A program made the position numbers and the translations under genes. DNA of 64,000 nucleotides, taken from contig WAEK01000027.1 in NCBI GenBank assembly GCA_011634665.1, positions 248,001-312,000 of the forward strand. Reading direction: 5' to 3'. The notes beneath the pieces are model-generated. The model did no database searches. It worked only from the letters and a program-made list of their open reading frames with translations, and was not told the DNA's origin. The DNA comes from Mortierella sp. BCC40632 (Eukaryota; Mortierellomycota; Mortierellomycetes; Mortierellales; Mortierellaceae). This document shows positions 51,882-62,831 of this stretch, piece after piece. Position 1 is the stretch's first letter; each line of letters opens with the position of its first letter.

Positions 51882-54800
51882 TCAGTCTGTACTGCTGCGG
51901 CCAGCAGCAGCTGTAGTTGGTCGATCCTTCCATGATTTCTGAAGCTCTGGGTCCGCTTGATGAACAACCCGCTCCAATAGCGAGAGAGCATCTCGATGAC
52001 GTTTTAAATCTAGAGCAGATCTTCCTTTCTTCTCATTCCATGTGGGTGAAGCTGTCCTGTTAGAGTTGGGGCGGCGAGATGCGTCCGAGCCTCGACTGCT
52101 CACCGTTGTCGTCGTTGCAGAGTCCGATGAGCCTAGGAAGCTAACCCATTTGTTCAAGATACGGAGCATCCTCAAGTCAGCCTCGACTCTTCCCAATGTC
52201 GATGGCAATGATAGTTGTGGCATTGGGTCGACTCTTTCTTGTGCAGGATAATCCTTGGCTACAAGAATATACTTTTGGATGGTTGCCTGAATTACAGCAT
52301 GATCGCCATAAGATACCAATCCGTGCAGGTATGCATTCAAGGTGCTTGTCTTGATAGGGATTCGATGGTCCTCCAACCACTCAAAGCTCTTCTTCAGCCT
52401 CTCAAGTCGATCCGTCATAGTACCCATAAGATCCAGCATAGATACCGACGAGAGACCTGTCTTGGCAGATTTCTTTGTTGATGAGGTTTCCTGAACAAGC
52501 TGAGACGACAAAGAGGATGTCGTATCGTCTGCTGTGTCAGAAAACGAAGCTCGACGGTCCAAAAGAGGCTGCAGAAACTCGTTTCTTCTCAACAGCTGTT
52601 GAATGGTTTGTCGATTTTTGCCCGTAAAAGCCAGATGCATAGCTGGGGACATGCCGGTCATCAAGGAACGTCGTGAACCCTCATTCGAATTCGACAAATC
52701 TGAGTCAGTGTTGAGGTCTTGATCCGATCTGGATCCTGAGACAAAGTCACGACCAAATCCAAATCCTGACATCCTGGACTCGTTTGTCTCCTCGTGGCCG
52801 CCTCGGCGTCCGAGACCGAGACTGACAAATCCAAAGCTAGGGGCTTCCTGAGTTCGATTCCGTTCACTACTCGAGGTCCGAAGGAAGCCCCATGGCCCAG
52901 GATCACGCTTCTGTTCTAGGGCTTCTTTCTTCGAATCGCCTCCTGTTGCCCCTTTGTCCTTTTGCCTTGAGCCCTGAGCCTGCTTCGAACCCGAGGATAT
53001 GTTTCGAGTTGCCACTGCCACCTGTTCAAAGGCAAGAGCAATCACAGCCTTGTCTTTCTCGACTTGAGCTTCACGGGAGGTAGATGGAGAGGGCGTTGCT
53101 TCAACATTCAGGGCGGCAGTTGTAGAGCTGTTCTTGCCTTGTTGCGCTGAAATCACAAATCGGTGTGTCATTAAACCCCAATCCTTCCAGACATCTTCCT
53201 GAAGTGAAGGATCTTTTGTCAGTGCCTTGGCATGCATTACACCGACGTTGGCCATCTGAATGGGTCCTTGCTCCACGATCCGATCCCACCTTTCCATCGA
53301 ACGGGCCATACCCGACGCTACCACCCTTTCGGCCACTGTCTGAGGGTAAAGTAGTTCATAAACTCTTTCTGCTGCAAATGGATGTCGTTCCAGCTTCCAG
53401 ATCAAATCGACCACCTCTTTCTCGCTTGGTCGAGCTCTCCTCTGTCGGACAAGCATCTCGTACAAGCTTCGCTCAGCATTCGACAATCGGCCATGATCCA
53501 ATAAATGTCGGAACAGTCTATGATAGAGTTTTGTCGGGACGGTCTCTGGACGAGGGACATTTTGGTACTCGTTGATAGCTGGTCTCAACTTTGCCGAGGC
53601 TCGCATTTCATTCAAGATCTTCATAGCCGATTCATGGTCAAATTTCCAGAGATGATAGTCGAAAAACTTAACCCAAACTCGTTGTGTGATCGGTTGAAAG
53701 TAAACACTCCGCATCATATGAAGCATCTTGCGCGCTTCTCTCAGATTGTCCTGGGCCAGAAATCCCTCAATCAACTGTTCGTGCATGTCCAAGGTAGGCG
53801 TCAGACCCTTGGATCTCGTAAACTGGATCACTTGTAACGCATTATTCATCCACTCTTGAGAATAGGCCAGGTCCTCTGCTGAAACGGTAGCCGAAATGCC
53901 TGACTTTTTCTTTGATCTGACATTGGGCAAAGGATATTCACCCAGGGCTGTTGATGAGGTCAGGGATGCAGGATCAGAGCGGCCGAAGTGGGCTCTATTC
54001 AATGTTGAGACCACTTGCTCGATGCAAGTAGACATGAATGGATCCAGCATCCTTGAAAGGATGGGACTGCCTTCTGCTTCGATCTGGTCCAGCCAAAAAT
54101 AGGCCCGATTTAAATCCAGATTCTTCAACGAGATGGATACAAGTGTCTGGAATGTTTGCTGGTTTGGGATACAGCCCTTGGATCTCATCATTGGCAACAT
54201 GCCCTCTGCACTTTCGACGTTCATTTGAAATCCTGTCGCCCTTAGGAGCATGTTGTACATCGTCGTTGTTGGCTTGGGTCCATAAGTCTCCATGTCTCTT
54301 AAAAGCTCTTTCATTCTAGGTATCTGGTTGGGGAGGGCAGCCAAGCGACTCAGAAATGCTGAACAAATATCCTCAGGGATCGTATGTGGGTATGGTCGAC
54401 TGCCCCTTCCACGTAAGATGACCGTGAGTAGTTCCATTGCCGACTCTGGGTGTTTTGATTTAGTGAATATGGTGCAGAGGAGATGAATCGTCTTTGCATT
54501 GGGGACAGTGGCTCGATGGCTGTCTGCCTGAAAGTCATAAGTCGGTGACTTGTAGCGATCCAAAAGAAGGCATGCAATCTTGTAGCCATTACCCCAATCC
54601 TGAAGTTCTTTGCAATGAGTCAACATGATGTTGTAATCCAAAGTTGTAAAGTGGTTCTTCTTTTTCTTCCGCCTAGATACGGGCCGAATCTCAGGGGCAG
54701 GGGTGCTCGAAGTTGTTGTTGAGGTTCCCTGGTTCATCAGATCTGTAGTAATCGAATCCGCTGATTTAATCGCGGCATCCGAGCATGCAAATATTTTATA

Positions 54801-56231
54801 AGACATTTGGTCCATTGCAGCTAGTTGAGCAAACTGGCTCCCGCCCGGTAACTTGACACCTTGAGGCCGGAGGGCAATTAGTAATCTTGCGGTACGAATC
54901 GCCTTTTTTTTCTTTCCTTTGTTCAGATATGTCTGGAGTTCTTGGAGTGTGTTTCGGTGCTCCTTCACAATTCCACGCTTAAGTGAGTACTTTAGATTGC
55001 TGGCCTTTTTCGAGAGCAGTTGCTTGACCCTGGCTTTTTCCACTTGATAGGCTTGTCTTCCACGCCAGGAATTCACCCTCTGGAGTTTCAGGAAATGCTG
55101 GAATCCCATGAGTCTCGTTCTCCGAGAATAGCGTTTTGGGTGGTAGTAATGAACGTGAAGGTACTGCGCTGTTGGTGCGGGTGGTAAATGAGGCAACGAG
55201 CCTGGCGGCCGCTGTGGTTGGTGTGAAGGTAAATGAGCTTCGCCCTGGATCAGTTGCGAAAATGCTCTCTTCTTTCTCCTTTTCAACATGACTCTTTTCC
55301 GCCGGTTCGAAGTACTGACGCCTGCTGGCCTTGGTCTTCGTAGGTCATCACCCAGCTGTTGAAGGCGACTTGTATGCTGTGGGACCGAGTGTTGTTGGAA
55401 CATCATTTGCCGACGATGTCGGAAGCGGTGTAAGGCAGCCTTCCGACGCTTTCTCCTCCCGAAAATTGGCGATTTTGGTGCATTAGAACTAAGGCTAGAG
55501 GGATTTGAAGTCTGTACTGAGTTGGGTGGTGGTACTTGGGCAGTAAGTGGCTGACGCGTGGCTGAAGATGAGGGTGCAGATAAAGGAGTTTGGACTGTTG
55601 GAGGCGGGGTCTTGCCGGATTGAAGGTGTAATGGCGCAGATGAGTGAAAGGATATCGAAGTAGCTCTAGGGAAAGGTAGGGCCCGTGTGATGCCCCTTTG
55701 TCTTTTGGCAGAGTTTGAAAATGATCTGATCCCGGATGTGGCTAAAGGTACTGCACTGGCGTTGGAAGTTGGGGTTTGGTGCACAGCATGACAGGACTGA
55801 TGATAACACCGGTGCTGGGAGAATATATGAGGCGGTGCAATAGAGGACGAGTTCCCTTGTGCCATGAAGAGATTGAGCCTGTCGCGTTTTGAACGAGGAC
55901 GCTGGTGAATCATGGGGACAGATCGATCAATAGTGCCGGATGAATTGAGGGCGCGATGGGTTCCTCCATGGTGGCGCTCCAGATAACTGATACGGCTCTC
56001 TATCTGGCTGTTGTCACTATGCCGCGAAGAAGACTGAATGACGCGTGAACGCTGGCGGCAATGGTCATGGAAAGGAGGCTCTTGAGAAATACGCTTATGA
56101 ATGGCTTTAGGACGGTATCCTGGACCGGTCTCAGCAAAGATGGCAGCCATACGTTTCTTGAGATTTTCGCGTAATAGACATTGTTTCTGAGCCAAAGGGC
56201 AAGAAAGTGAAAAGAGTCTCCGGACGTCCAT
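51882..56231 (-). CDS. Large pentatricopeptide-repeat (PPR) protein, probably mitochondrial
   Basis: A single uninterrupted frame of 1449 residues starting MDVRRLFSLSCPLAQKQ. The N-terminal third is basic and low in acidic residues, with Arg/Gln/His/Ser-rich disorder (RRKRRKAALHRFRHRRQ), compatible with organelle targeting. Helical repeat units of PPR type begin at about residue 430. Clear examples are ~577-620 (AKTIHLLCTIFTKSKHPESA), ~649-720 (PKPTTTMYNMLLRATG, QTFQTLVSISLKNLDLNRA) and ~810-875 (LDMHEQLIEGFLAQDNLREA). A disordered Ser/Gln/Gly-rich insert (~1035-1230) is followed by further helical units. Family knowledge: fungal PPR proteins bind organellar RNA for stability or translation. 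The exact ortholog is not assigned. Unusual for the window, it has no intron despite its length. Confidence 0.82.
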   Translation of the reverse strand: MDVRRLFSLSCPLAQKQCLLRENLKKRMAAIFAETGPGYRPKAIHKRISQEPPFHDHCRQRSRVIQSSSRHSDNSQIESRISYLERHHGGTHRALNSSGTIDRSVPMIHQRPRSKRDRLNLFMAQGNSSSIAPPHIFSQHRCYHQSCHAVHQTPTSNASAVPLATSGIRSFSNSAKRQRGITRALPFPRATSISFHSSAPLHLQSGKTPPPTVQTPLSAPSSSATRQPLTAQVPPPNSVQTSNPSSLSSNAPKSPIFGRRKRRKAALHRFRHRRQMMFQQHSVPQHTSRLQQLGDDLRRPRPAGVSTSNRRKRVMLKRRKKRAFSQLIQGEAHLPSHQPQRPPGSLPHLPPAPTAQYLHVHYYHPKRYSRRTRLMGFQHFLKLQRVNSWRGRQAYQVEKARVKQLLSKKASNLKYSLKRGIVKEHRNTLQELQTYLNKGKKKKAIRTARLLIALRPQGVKLPGGSQFAQLAAMDQMSYKIFACSDAAIKSADSITTDLMNQGTSTTTSSTPAPEIRPVSRRKKKKNHFTTLDYNIMLTHCKELQDWGNGYKIACLLLDRYKSPTYDFQADSHRATVPNAKTIHLLCTIFTKSKHPESAMELLTVILRGRGSRPYPHTIPEDICSAFLSRLAALPNQIPRMKELLRDMETYGPKPTTTMYNMLLRATGFQMNVESAEGMLPMMRSKGCIPNQQTFQTLVSISLKNLDLNRAYFWLDQIEAEGSPILSRMLDPFMSTCIEQVVSTLNRAHFGRSDPASLTSSTALGEYPLPNVRSKKKSGISATVSAEDLAYSQEWMNNALQVIQFTRSKGLTPTLDMHEQLIEGFLAQDNLREARKMLHMMRSVYFQPITQRVWVKFFDYHLWKFDHESAMKILNEMRASAKLRPAINEYQNVPRPETVPTKLYHRLFRHLLDHGRLSNAERSLYEMLVRQRRARPSEKEVVDLIWKLERHPFAAERVYELLYPQTVAERVVASGMARSMERWDRIVEQGPIQMANVGVMHAKALTKDPSLQEDVWKDWGLMTHRFVISAQQGKNSSTTAALNVEATPSPSTSREAQVEKDKAVIALAFEQVAVATRNISSGSKQAQGSRQKDKGATGGDSKKEALEQKRDPGPWGFLRTSSSERNRTQEAPSFGFVSLGLGRRGGHEETNESRMSGFGFGRDFVSGSRSDQDLNTDSDLSNSNEGSRRSLMTGMSPAMHLAFTGKNRQTIQQLLRRNEFLQPLLDRRASFSDTADDTTSSLSSQLVQETSSTKKSAKTGLSSVSMLDLMGTMTDRLERLKKSFEWLEDHRIPIKTSTLNAYLHGLVSYGDHAVIQATIQKYILVAKDYPAQERVDPMPQLSLPSTLGRVEADLRMLRILNKWVSFLGSSDSATTTTVSSRGSDASRRPNSNRTASPTWNEKKGRSALDLKRHRDALSLLERVVHQADPELQKSWKDRPTTAAAGRSSTD

Positions 56232-57390
56232 AGCTCGCTACTGCCGGAATGGCAGAGGGGTTTGTTGGTATAGGCGACTAGAGCCAAGACTCCTCCCACT
56301 GATAGCTCCAATTGACCCTGTTTGTCGACCTCTCAGACCTAAACAATCGGAAAAATGGAAGTCAAGACATCAAGGGATTGTGTATTCTCGCAACATGTTA
56401 GATTCATGATCTGGTTCCTGCGCGACATTAGCCAAGCATGCCATTAGCAGAAAAGTAAAACCAATGGGGCTCTTTCATGAGTGCACCTGCCTTGGATGGC
56501 GTGAAAAGAGTCAAAATGAAGTGCAATAACAAGGTCTCGAAGAGGAAATAAGAAGAGAGGTAAAGAGTGCAGCCCGCAGTGTATGGGCGAGGCTGTCTAG
56601 ACTCTCTGGTGGTATCTGGTGACAGTGTGGTGTGTGGAGAAGAGGATGGATGGAAGGAGTCCTTTTGACTATTGGAAGATCCCGAGGACAAGCATGAATG
56701 CACTGCAAACATAAGCCACCTATAGATCGCTCAAACAGGCAGACTTCCTCGAATTTTTTATCCTTCTTTGGACAAGTTGTGCTCCGAGCTCGGAAAAAAA
56801 GGATCTGGAGTTCAAGTCAGCCAGCCACCCTTCCATGGCGGACCCTAGCCTAGTTTGCCTTGTGAGCCACAGCGAGTCCCCAGCGCATCTCTAACAGTGC
56901 TGAAGGCTATGCTGGTTGATACAATCGACTCTCTACATTGAAATGGCTGGAGAAAGAAGAAAGTTTCATTGAAGAGAAAGGGGTCAGTGACCTGAATATT
57001 AAGGCACAAACCGTAAAAATTACCGTCCATCCCTAGACGACTACTAGACTGTGTCTCTTGCAAACGAGTCCCCGGGCCAGTGCTCCAGGCCGGTGCTCCA
57101 GGCTATTTCAACATGGTCATCTCCATTGCTCAACTGCCTTGGCCATGTTGAACCCTGCGTTGTAGTTGCGGCCCACATTAATCCTCGCTTCGCTTTGCAA
57201 CCCGTGGCAGGATCAGAAGCCTTCTACTAGTAGTAACAGTAGGGTAAGTTGGCTAGGCAGGCACTAAATTGTGTGCTTTGCATGCGCTAACCAAATCCGC
57301 TCGCCATTCACCGGTACACTCTTTCCTGGGCAGACTCAGCAAGCATCACTCTTTCTGTTTTAAGCTTCCCAGTTCAAGACAATATCAAAG

Positions 57391-57421
<31 letters not shown>

Positions 57422-57866
57422 AAGAAAGAAAAGAAAAGAAAAGAAATCATCATTGTTCTGGCCCTTGATCTTGCTTCAGTGAGTAGACCCACTCATTAGA
57501 ACGGTGCATGTCATCGATACCACGGCTGAGTTCTGAGAGGCAAAGGACGAGAAGCAAGATAGATCACACCAGTAGGCCAGATGAGACCATGGTCCATTCC
57601 CCGTAGAAAGACTAGATCCACTCTCCACCCTCCACCTCATGCGTGATTGCATACACGTCTACCCAGGCGCTTATTTTGTGGAATAAGGACAGTCTATTTG
57701 ATGGTCTCTGAACTACTGTATGAACGGCGGGATGAAAAAAAAGAAAAAACACTAGGAAGGGATATGAGGAAGCCTTTTAAGTCGGGGCTAGTTGCCAGTT
57801 GCATCCTTGCAAAAGGTGATGGTAGGAAGTAGAACATAGGCAGGATGGGGCATTCCCTAATGAGGC
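56232..57866. other. Intergenic, no gene seen
   Basis: It contains a long A run with AAG repeats at 57390-57446 and unique sequence. Small frames at 56428-56712 (-), 56845-57063 (-) and 57269-57499 (+) have no domain, matching splice sites or paralogs here. I looked for tRNA-like folds by eye and found none I could support. Confidence 0.45.
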
Positions 57867-58957
57867 TTAGTGCAACTTGGCCGTTGGGCTGATAATGCAC
57901 ATAGCCCGAGCCCGGCGCACGGCCTTACTCAGACGGCGCTGGTTCTTGGCACTAAGACCCGTCTGCTCCTTTGACAAGAGGCGTCCGAGGGGTGAAATAT
58001 AGTGTGACAAAAGGGTAGCGTTCTAGGTAGCATTTCAATAGAAAGAGACTCGATGTCAGTATGTCAGATCAAAGAGCAAGATTAGGGTGACTACCAAGGA
58101 TCCAGAATAATTGGGTAATAAGTGCTGGGTTTGTACCTTGTACTCCACGAGAGGGTTCAGCTTCAGGATCTTGAGCTCATCCACTGGCTTTGGTGGTGGT
58201 GGAAATACTGGTGCCTTTGACGAGTCCAGATCTGATGGTTTGTAGATCTAAGAATGCCAAAAGTCGTAAGAGAAAAAGTAGGAATAGTTAGAGCCTACAA
58301 ATGAGAAAACCGTCTAGGTGTATAAAGCATCTGTACAATCTCTGAACACATCCGGGTTGTTTTCTTACATCTCCCTTCTGGAAATTTCCGCGAGAAACAC
58401 GAGGGCTATCGTTCACAGTGGCGCTCGTTCCTTCTATTAGACCAAGGTGTTGGAGAGTCGTTAGTAAATTCTGTCTGCCGTTTCCTGTCATGAAGTAGCA
58501 CCAACTGCTGCATGCGCAAATACACAAGTGTGCCCTTACGAGAGTTGATAGAGTCGGTGATAATCGCCATAAGGGAATCGGAGGTGCCTAGTTGTGGAGT
58601 AAACAATGACGAAAAGAGACTCGTGTTACTCCCATCCATGTAATCGCAGAGGCACGCTTTGCTGATCAGCCGCACTAATGTTTCAGGACGAATCCGGCAG
58701 CTGGCCTCTTGTTCAAGACTCATGTTATGCCCTCTCCCAGCCTCTCCTCATGAGAAGGAGAACCGCCCCCCTGTCGAATCTGTAACGAGTCTCTTACGAA
58801 TACGCTGATCGTCTTCCTCTGTTGCGTCGTCTGATTTGTGGCGCCGAATGACAAAGGTATGTGACGAAGACGTGGCGGCAGATGCACTGAGGCTGGGAAC
58901 CAGCGACTTGGAGATGAGGGTCTTGGTGACCGAGGTCCTGGACAGTGATGCGAGCAT
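57867..58957 (-). CDS. RSM18: Mitochondrial small-subunit ribosomal protein bS18
   Basis: Four exons (58957-58798, 58433-58369, 58247-58137, 58022-57867) give 163 residues with all phases consistent. Exon 1 is a typical mitochondrial presequence: Ser/Thr/Arg-rich, no acids until residue ~42 (MLASLSRTSVTKTLISKSLV). Exons 2-3 carry GNFQKGD/IYKPSDLD and KLNPLVEY. Exon 4 is diagnostic for bS18: LLSHYISPLGRLLSK followed by TGLSAKNQRRLSKAVRRARA and a short tail. Family knowledge: bS18 sits on the platform of the small subunit with bS6 and uS11. Intron 1 (364 bases) is long; an open frame inside it (58406-58723) looks fortuitous. The gene is easily missed because each exon is short. Confidence 0.88.
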
Positions 58958-60164
58958 GGCTGTGCTGTTGGCTACTTCAGTTGTCGTCCAATGTGTGCCA
59001 GAGTGGGGTCAGGAGTTGTAACCTCGATTAGTCCGGGACAAGAAGTGAACGTGGCTTGTGTACAAAGAGCATCAGGGAAAAACAGATCGGTCCACGTGAG
59101 TGAATTAAATTGGGCCTCAACGCAGGATTCACACACGCATCTTCCTCGTGGGACACCAAGACAGCATGGCACTTTGATACTGTCTGGACATGCAGGAAAA
59201 GGGAAGACGACACCCAAATAAATCAGACAAACGATTTCCAGTATCCAGGGAACCTCTTACACCTTTATTCAGGTATACGATACAGGAAACGCCACCAACT
59301 TCTGTGCAGATGGTGCGGGTACTCCTGACGAAACTGATTCGCTACTTCCCTTTGACCGGATATCCACTTTGTTGCTAAAAGAAAAAAAGAAAAAAGAAAA
59401 AAGAAAAGGCCAGGAATGCTGTGCTTCCTATTCATGGGCCAAAATCTGTGGCCTGTGAGCAGGCTCATCGGGGAAAAACAGTAATGTTTTCTGGAGTCTG
59501 GATCTCCACTCTTCTTGAAAGCGCCTCCTTGTTTTTTGGTGACCGATTTGCACACCCTTTGTGTCGCGGGTTGGTGCTCCCCTTCAAAGAGCATGTACCA
59601 ATGTCTTTCCAGGGGCCTCCTTGGCAAGGCCCGAAAAGCAAAAGAGTGCACGGGCTTGGTTGTTTTTTTCCTTAACATGTCTGTTTTTGCCAAGATCAAG
59701 GGACGCCCCTGTCTTGCCATGGTCCGTGACCTTGCTGCAGATGGTTTTTGGCCGACTCTGTTCTGTTCCTGCATGCACGCCTACTTTTTTGTGTACAGAC
59801 CACCTCACCCTCTCTCTCCTCGATTTTAGCCCTATGTCTTTCTGCGGAGTGTCACTCTCTCTGCCAAGTTTTTTAACGAGTTAACGAGAGTTTCTTCTGC
59901 TGCTCGCCCTTGCTTCCGTTCTTTCCTCTTCATCCTGTCTCCACTTTCGATATTACCCTGCCTTACACCACTGCTGACGCCGCTTAACACGCATAAAACG
60001 TCTTCATCCCCCTGCTCGAACAACTCAACAACGTTCTACTCATCCTCCTGGCTTGTGTCTGATATCTCACCTCTATCATTTTGAAGTCTTGACTACATTG
60101 ATCCAGCCCTTCCTCGGACGGTATTGAACTCGAATCCGCCACAGTCTGCAACTTGGCCAAGTCA
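58958..60164. other. Divergent promoter region, no supported gene
   Basis: It lies between bS18 (-) and the 60165 membrane gene (+). The minus frame 59265-59774 (169 codons) has mixed composition and a homopolymeric hydrophobic patch caused by AAAGAAAA repeats at 59380-59408. Overlapping + frames are similar in quality. CT-rich sequence at 59800-60000 suits the leader of the next gene. Confidence 0.45.
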
Positions 60165-61004
60165 ATGTCAGATATCGTCTCTGCTCGCCGCAAAAAGCAG
60201 GTTGCACTAGTTGCTACCGCTGCAACTGCTGCAGCTGTGACTCCATTCGTAGTGATCGCAGCGCCCGTTATCGCAAGTGTAGTAGGCGTTGGAGGGGCAG
60301 GAGCCTTGGCCGTCGCTGCAGTGGTTGGCAAAGCTACACTTGTCCTTCAAGCCATCGGGGCAGGAATAGGCTCGATAGTTGGATGCAGCTCTTTGACCAG
60401 TGGTGCTTGTATAGCTGTGTCGTTGTTGGCAGGCGAGTCTGTACACAGTCTTCGCGTGTTTCGGTTATGGAATCGGTGGATGGGAGGCTATGCCCGACGG
60501 ACCATACGCGCAGACAAGATGCGTGGTCGTGGCCCAAGTACCGACGAGGTCAGTCGTCGTCAAAGCGAGGATAGTAGACATCCCGACGAGAAACAAAGCC
60601 TCATGCATTATCCAGGCGGGTATGACAGCGATGGAGAGCCTTGCCTCAGTATGCATGCGATCGAATTTGACCAAGAGTCAAATGAAACGAAACGCTTTCT
60701 AAGCTCTCCTGGCCTCAGGCCGCAGTATCTCTACCCAGGAGAAGAACCAAGCCAGGGCAGTGGCTTTGGCCAAGAGCGACTTGTTCTTCTCAGTGGCTTT
60801 CGGCCACACCATGCTTTCATTAGTGATGGCGAAGACGAATACGACAATAGTGGCGACTATGAGGCGAGGAGCGAGACGATCTCGTTAAAGTCAATCAAGT
60901 CGGTGTGGACCAAGTCGAGCACTACACCAGGTTCACCCATTATCCATGAAGGAGCAGCCCACATTATACGTATTGAGTGCACTAGCTTAGTCCAGAAGAA
61001 GTAG
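60165..61004 (+). CDS. Unknown protein with Ala/Gly-rich hydrophobic N-terminal region
   Basis: A single exon of 279 residues from ATG 60165. Residues ~10-90 are Ala/Val/Gly-rich and hydrophobic, with about two or three membrane-length segments (VALVATAATAAAVTPFVVIA, VVGVGGAGALAVAAVVG, AIGAGIGSIVG) and glycine-zipper-like spacing. A basic stretch follows (LWNRWMGGYARRTIRADK), then a polar, acidic tail with EDEYDNSGDYEARSETISLK. The layout suggests a membrane protein with a cytosolic tail. No family was recognised. The start was chosen because upstream in-frame codons lack an ATG. Confidence 0.65.
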   Translation: MSDIVSARRKKQVALVATAATAAAVTPFVVIAAPVIASVVGVGGAGALAVAAVVGKATLVLQAIGAGIGSIVGCSSLTSGACIAVSLLAGESVHSLRVFRLWNRWMGGYARRTIRADKMRGRGPSTDEVSRRQSEDSRHPDEKQSLMHYPGGYDSDGEPCLSMHAIEFDQESNETKRFLSSPGLRPQYLYPGEEPSQGSGFGQERLVLLSGFRPHHAFISDGEDEYDNSGDYEARSETISLKSIKSVWTKSSTTPGSPIIHEGAAHIIRIECTSLVQKK

Positions 61005-62831
61005 ACATCAATCCAGCCCATAAATATCGTTCAGTTACCATCTTTCTTCGTTCTCCTGTCATTTGACTTCAGAGAAACTCTTTGCTACGAATCCTAGGTC
61101 TTCTCAATTTCTGTAGACTCAATTCGCGTCTTCTAGACAGCTCTTTGTACTCTGCGCTTCGCATGGGAATCGATCTGGTTTATGGCGGATTGAGTCGACG
61201 CTTTGAACCTCTTCCTTTGCCCATCAGCCAATAAAAGCAGTATTTTCTACTCAGTTCACAGACCCCTACTGCTCAATAGTAAGAGCAATTTATCTTTATT
61301 TGGAATTTGAACACAGGCCTAAAGTATGGGAAAAATGTCTTAAAAACCAAGGTTAGCAGCTCCTATGCTCCGCCCTACTTTCCTTTTCCTCTTCACATTA
61401 TGGCAGATGTTGTGAGTTAGATTTTTCCATCCGAGTTCTTTGAGCTTGTTTTTTAAAATTAGCGGTGCACCATTTGCTATACAAGTACCAAAGGGTGAGC
61501 ACCAATCTTTTCAAAATGGCAAAAATGTGGATAGAGGCTGTGTCGGGAAGTATATGCATCCGTTCTCCTTGTTATCTCTTGCTCAGCATTCTTGGCAGAA
61601 AGGCTAGAGCTTGTACTTGCGGCTGATTATGAACGCTAGTGACGGACGGTAAGGTTCTCGCGGAGTCACTTGTGTCGCTCGAAGCAGACGTGGGGGAAGT
61701 TTCGGCACTCTCCGCCCATTATGCTAGATTAGATAGGGTATGACTGGTTTACTAGATTACGTATTTCAGGTTCGATTAGCGGATTAGGGGTCCAACAAAA
61801 ATGCATGGGTAGGCAGATTTTCTGCACAAACCTCTGAACCTATGGCATTGTATGGTGTAAGCTATCAGAACTAATCGATTTAGATAATCCCCTCATTAGA
61901 ATATTGAACGGCAGGTATATGTACTTGATAGTAAACTTCTCAGTTCGAGATTTTCGCTTGCAAGGGGGCAGTGCACATCCTCAAATGTCAATTTTTTTTT
62001 CTTGTTCACGAGATAATTCTCGACCTAAGAGGACTTGTGTTGGGTAAAAGGGAATACAAACATATTGCCAATCAAATGGAAAAGATCTGAATCTATGCTT
62101 CTAGATGAGTCGATCTACTCAAGCATACACATGTAGTTACAATTCCCTTTGACTCCCCCGTGTCTGAAGGCGACAATTTGTTGCCTCCGCTTTCTCGTTC
62201 TGGTTACACGAATAGCATCCTAACATACAGAGCCCATGAATTATGTTTGATGCGGAGAGGATTTAATTCACTGCCATGCCTCGTGTGTTATGTGGGTGAG
62301 CGGCTCAAAAATCTTCGCCCTTCTCGAGCAACATACTGGGACACCAAAACCCTTCCATGGGCTATGTTATTTCTAAATTCATTCACTGGAGTTCTGGCAG
62401 CTCTCTTAGTAAATTCTCAAACTTCAAGATTGTCACATACATTTTCAATGGTTTGATCTCTAGCCCTGCTTCACTGAATGATGTGAGTAGAGCCAACTAG
62501 ATTCTTCATTTAGAATAGTAGTTTATTCAGTGCTCCGCCTACTTCGCCATAACTATACAATGCCATAAATTGTGAGGCTAGGCCCTGTCAATCTTTGACA
62601 ATTGAGATGTCCCTACTGTCACTAGTAAGGTCCTTCGCAAAACAGCGAATCAACATCATGTATCTTGATTTACCGCTGAAGTGGATTCGACATGGCAATA
62701 TGCATTGTTCTGGTAAAAGTTAGGCGTTTGCATTCCAGAGCAAAGAAGTTGGCGAAGGCGGGGTTTTGAAAGCCATGTTAAGAACTCGGGAGTACTTGGG
62801 GAACAAAAAAACGGCTAATCCAGCTCCTTGG
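61005..62831. other. Long gene-empty stretch
   Basis: Relatively AT-rich unique sequence without microsatellites. A + frame at 62160-62456 (98 codons) lacks domain or splice support. No gene, RNA or repeat could be recognised. Confidence 0.45.

Noticed and set aside
58406..58723. 105-codon minus frame
   Set aside because: Falls inside intron 1 of the bS18 gene; no domain, and the flanking exons splice cleanly around it.
59265..59774. 169-codon minus frame
   Set aside because: Mixed composition, hydrophobic patch caused by an A-rich repeat, no family resemblance.
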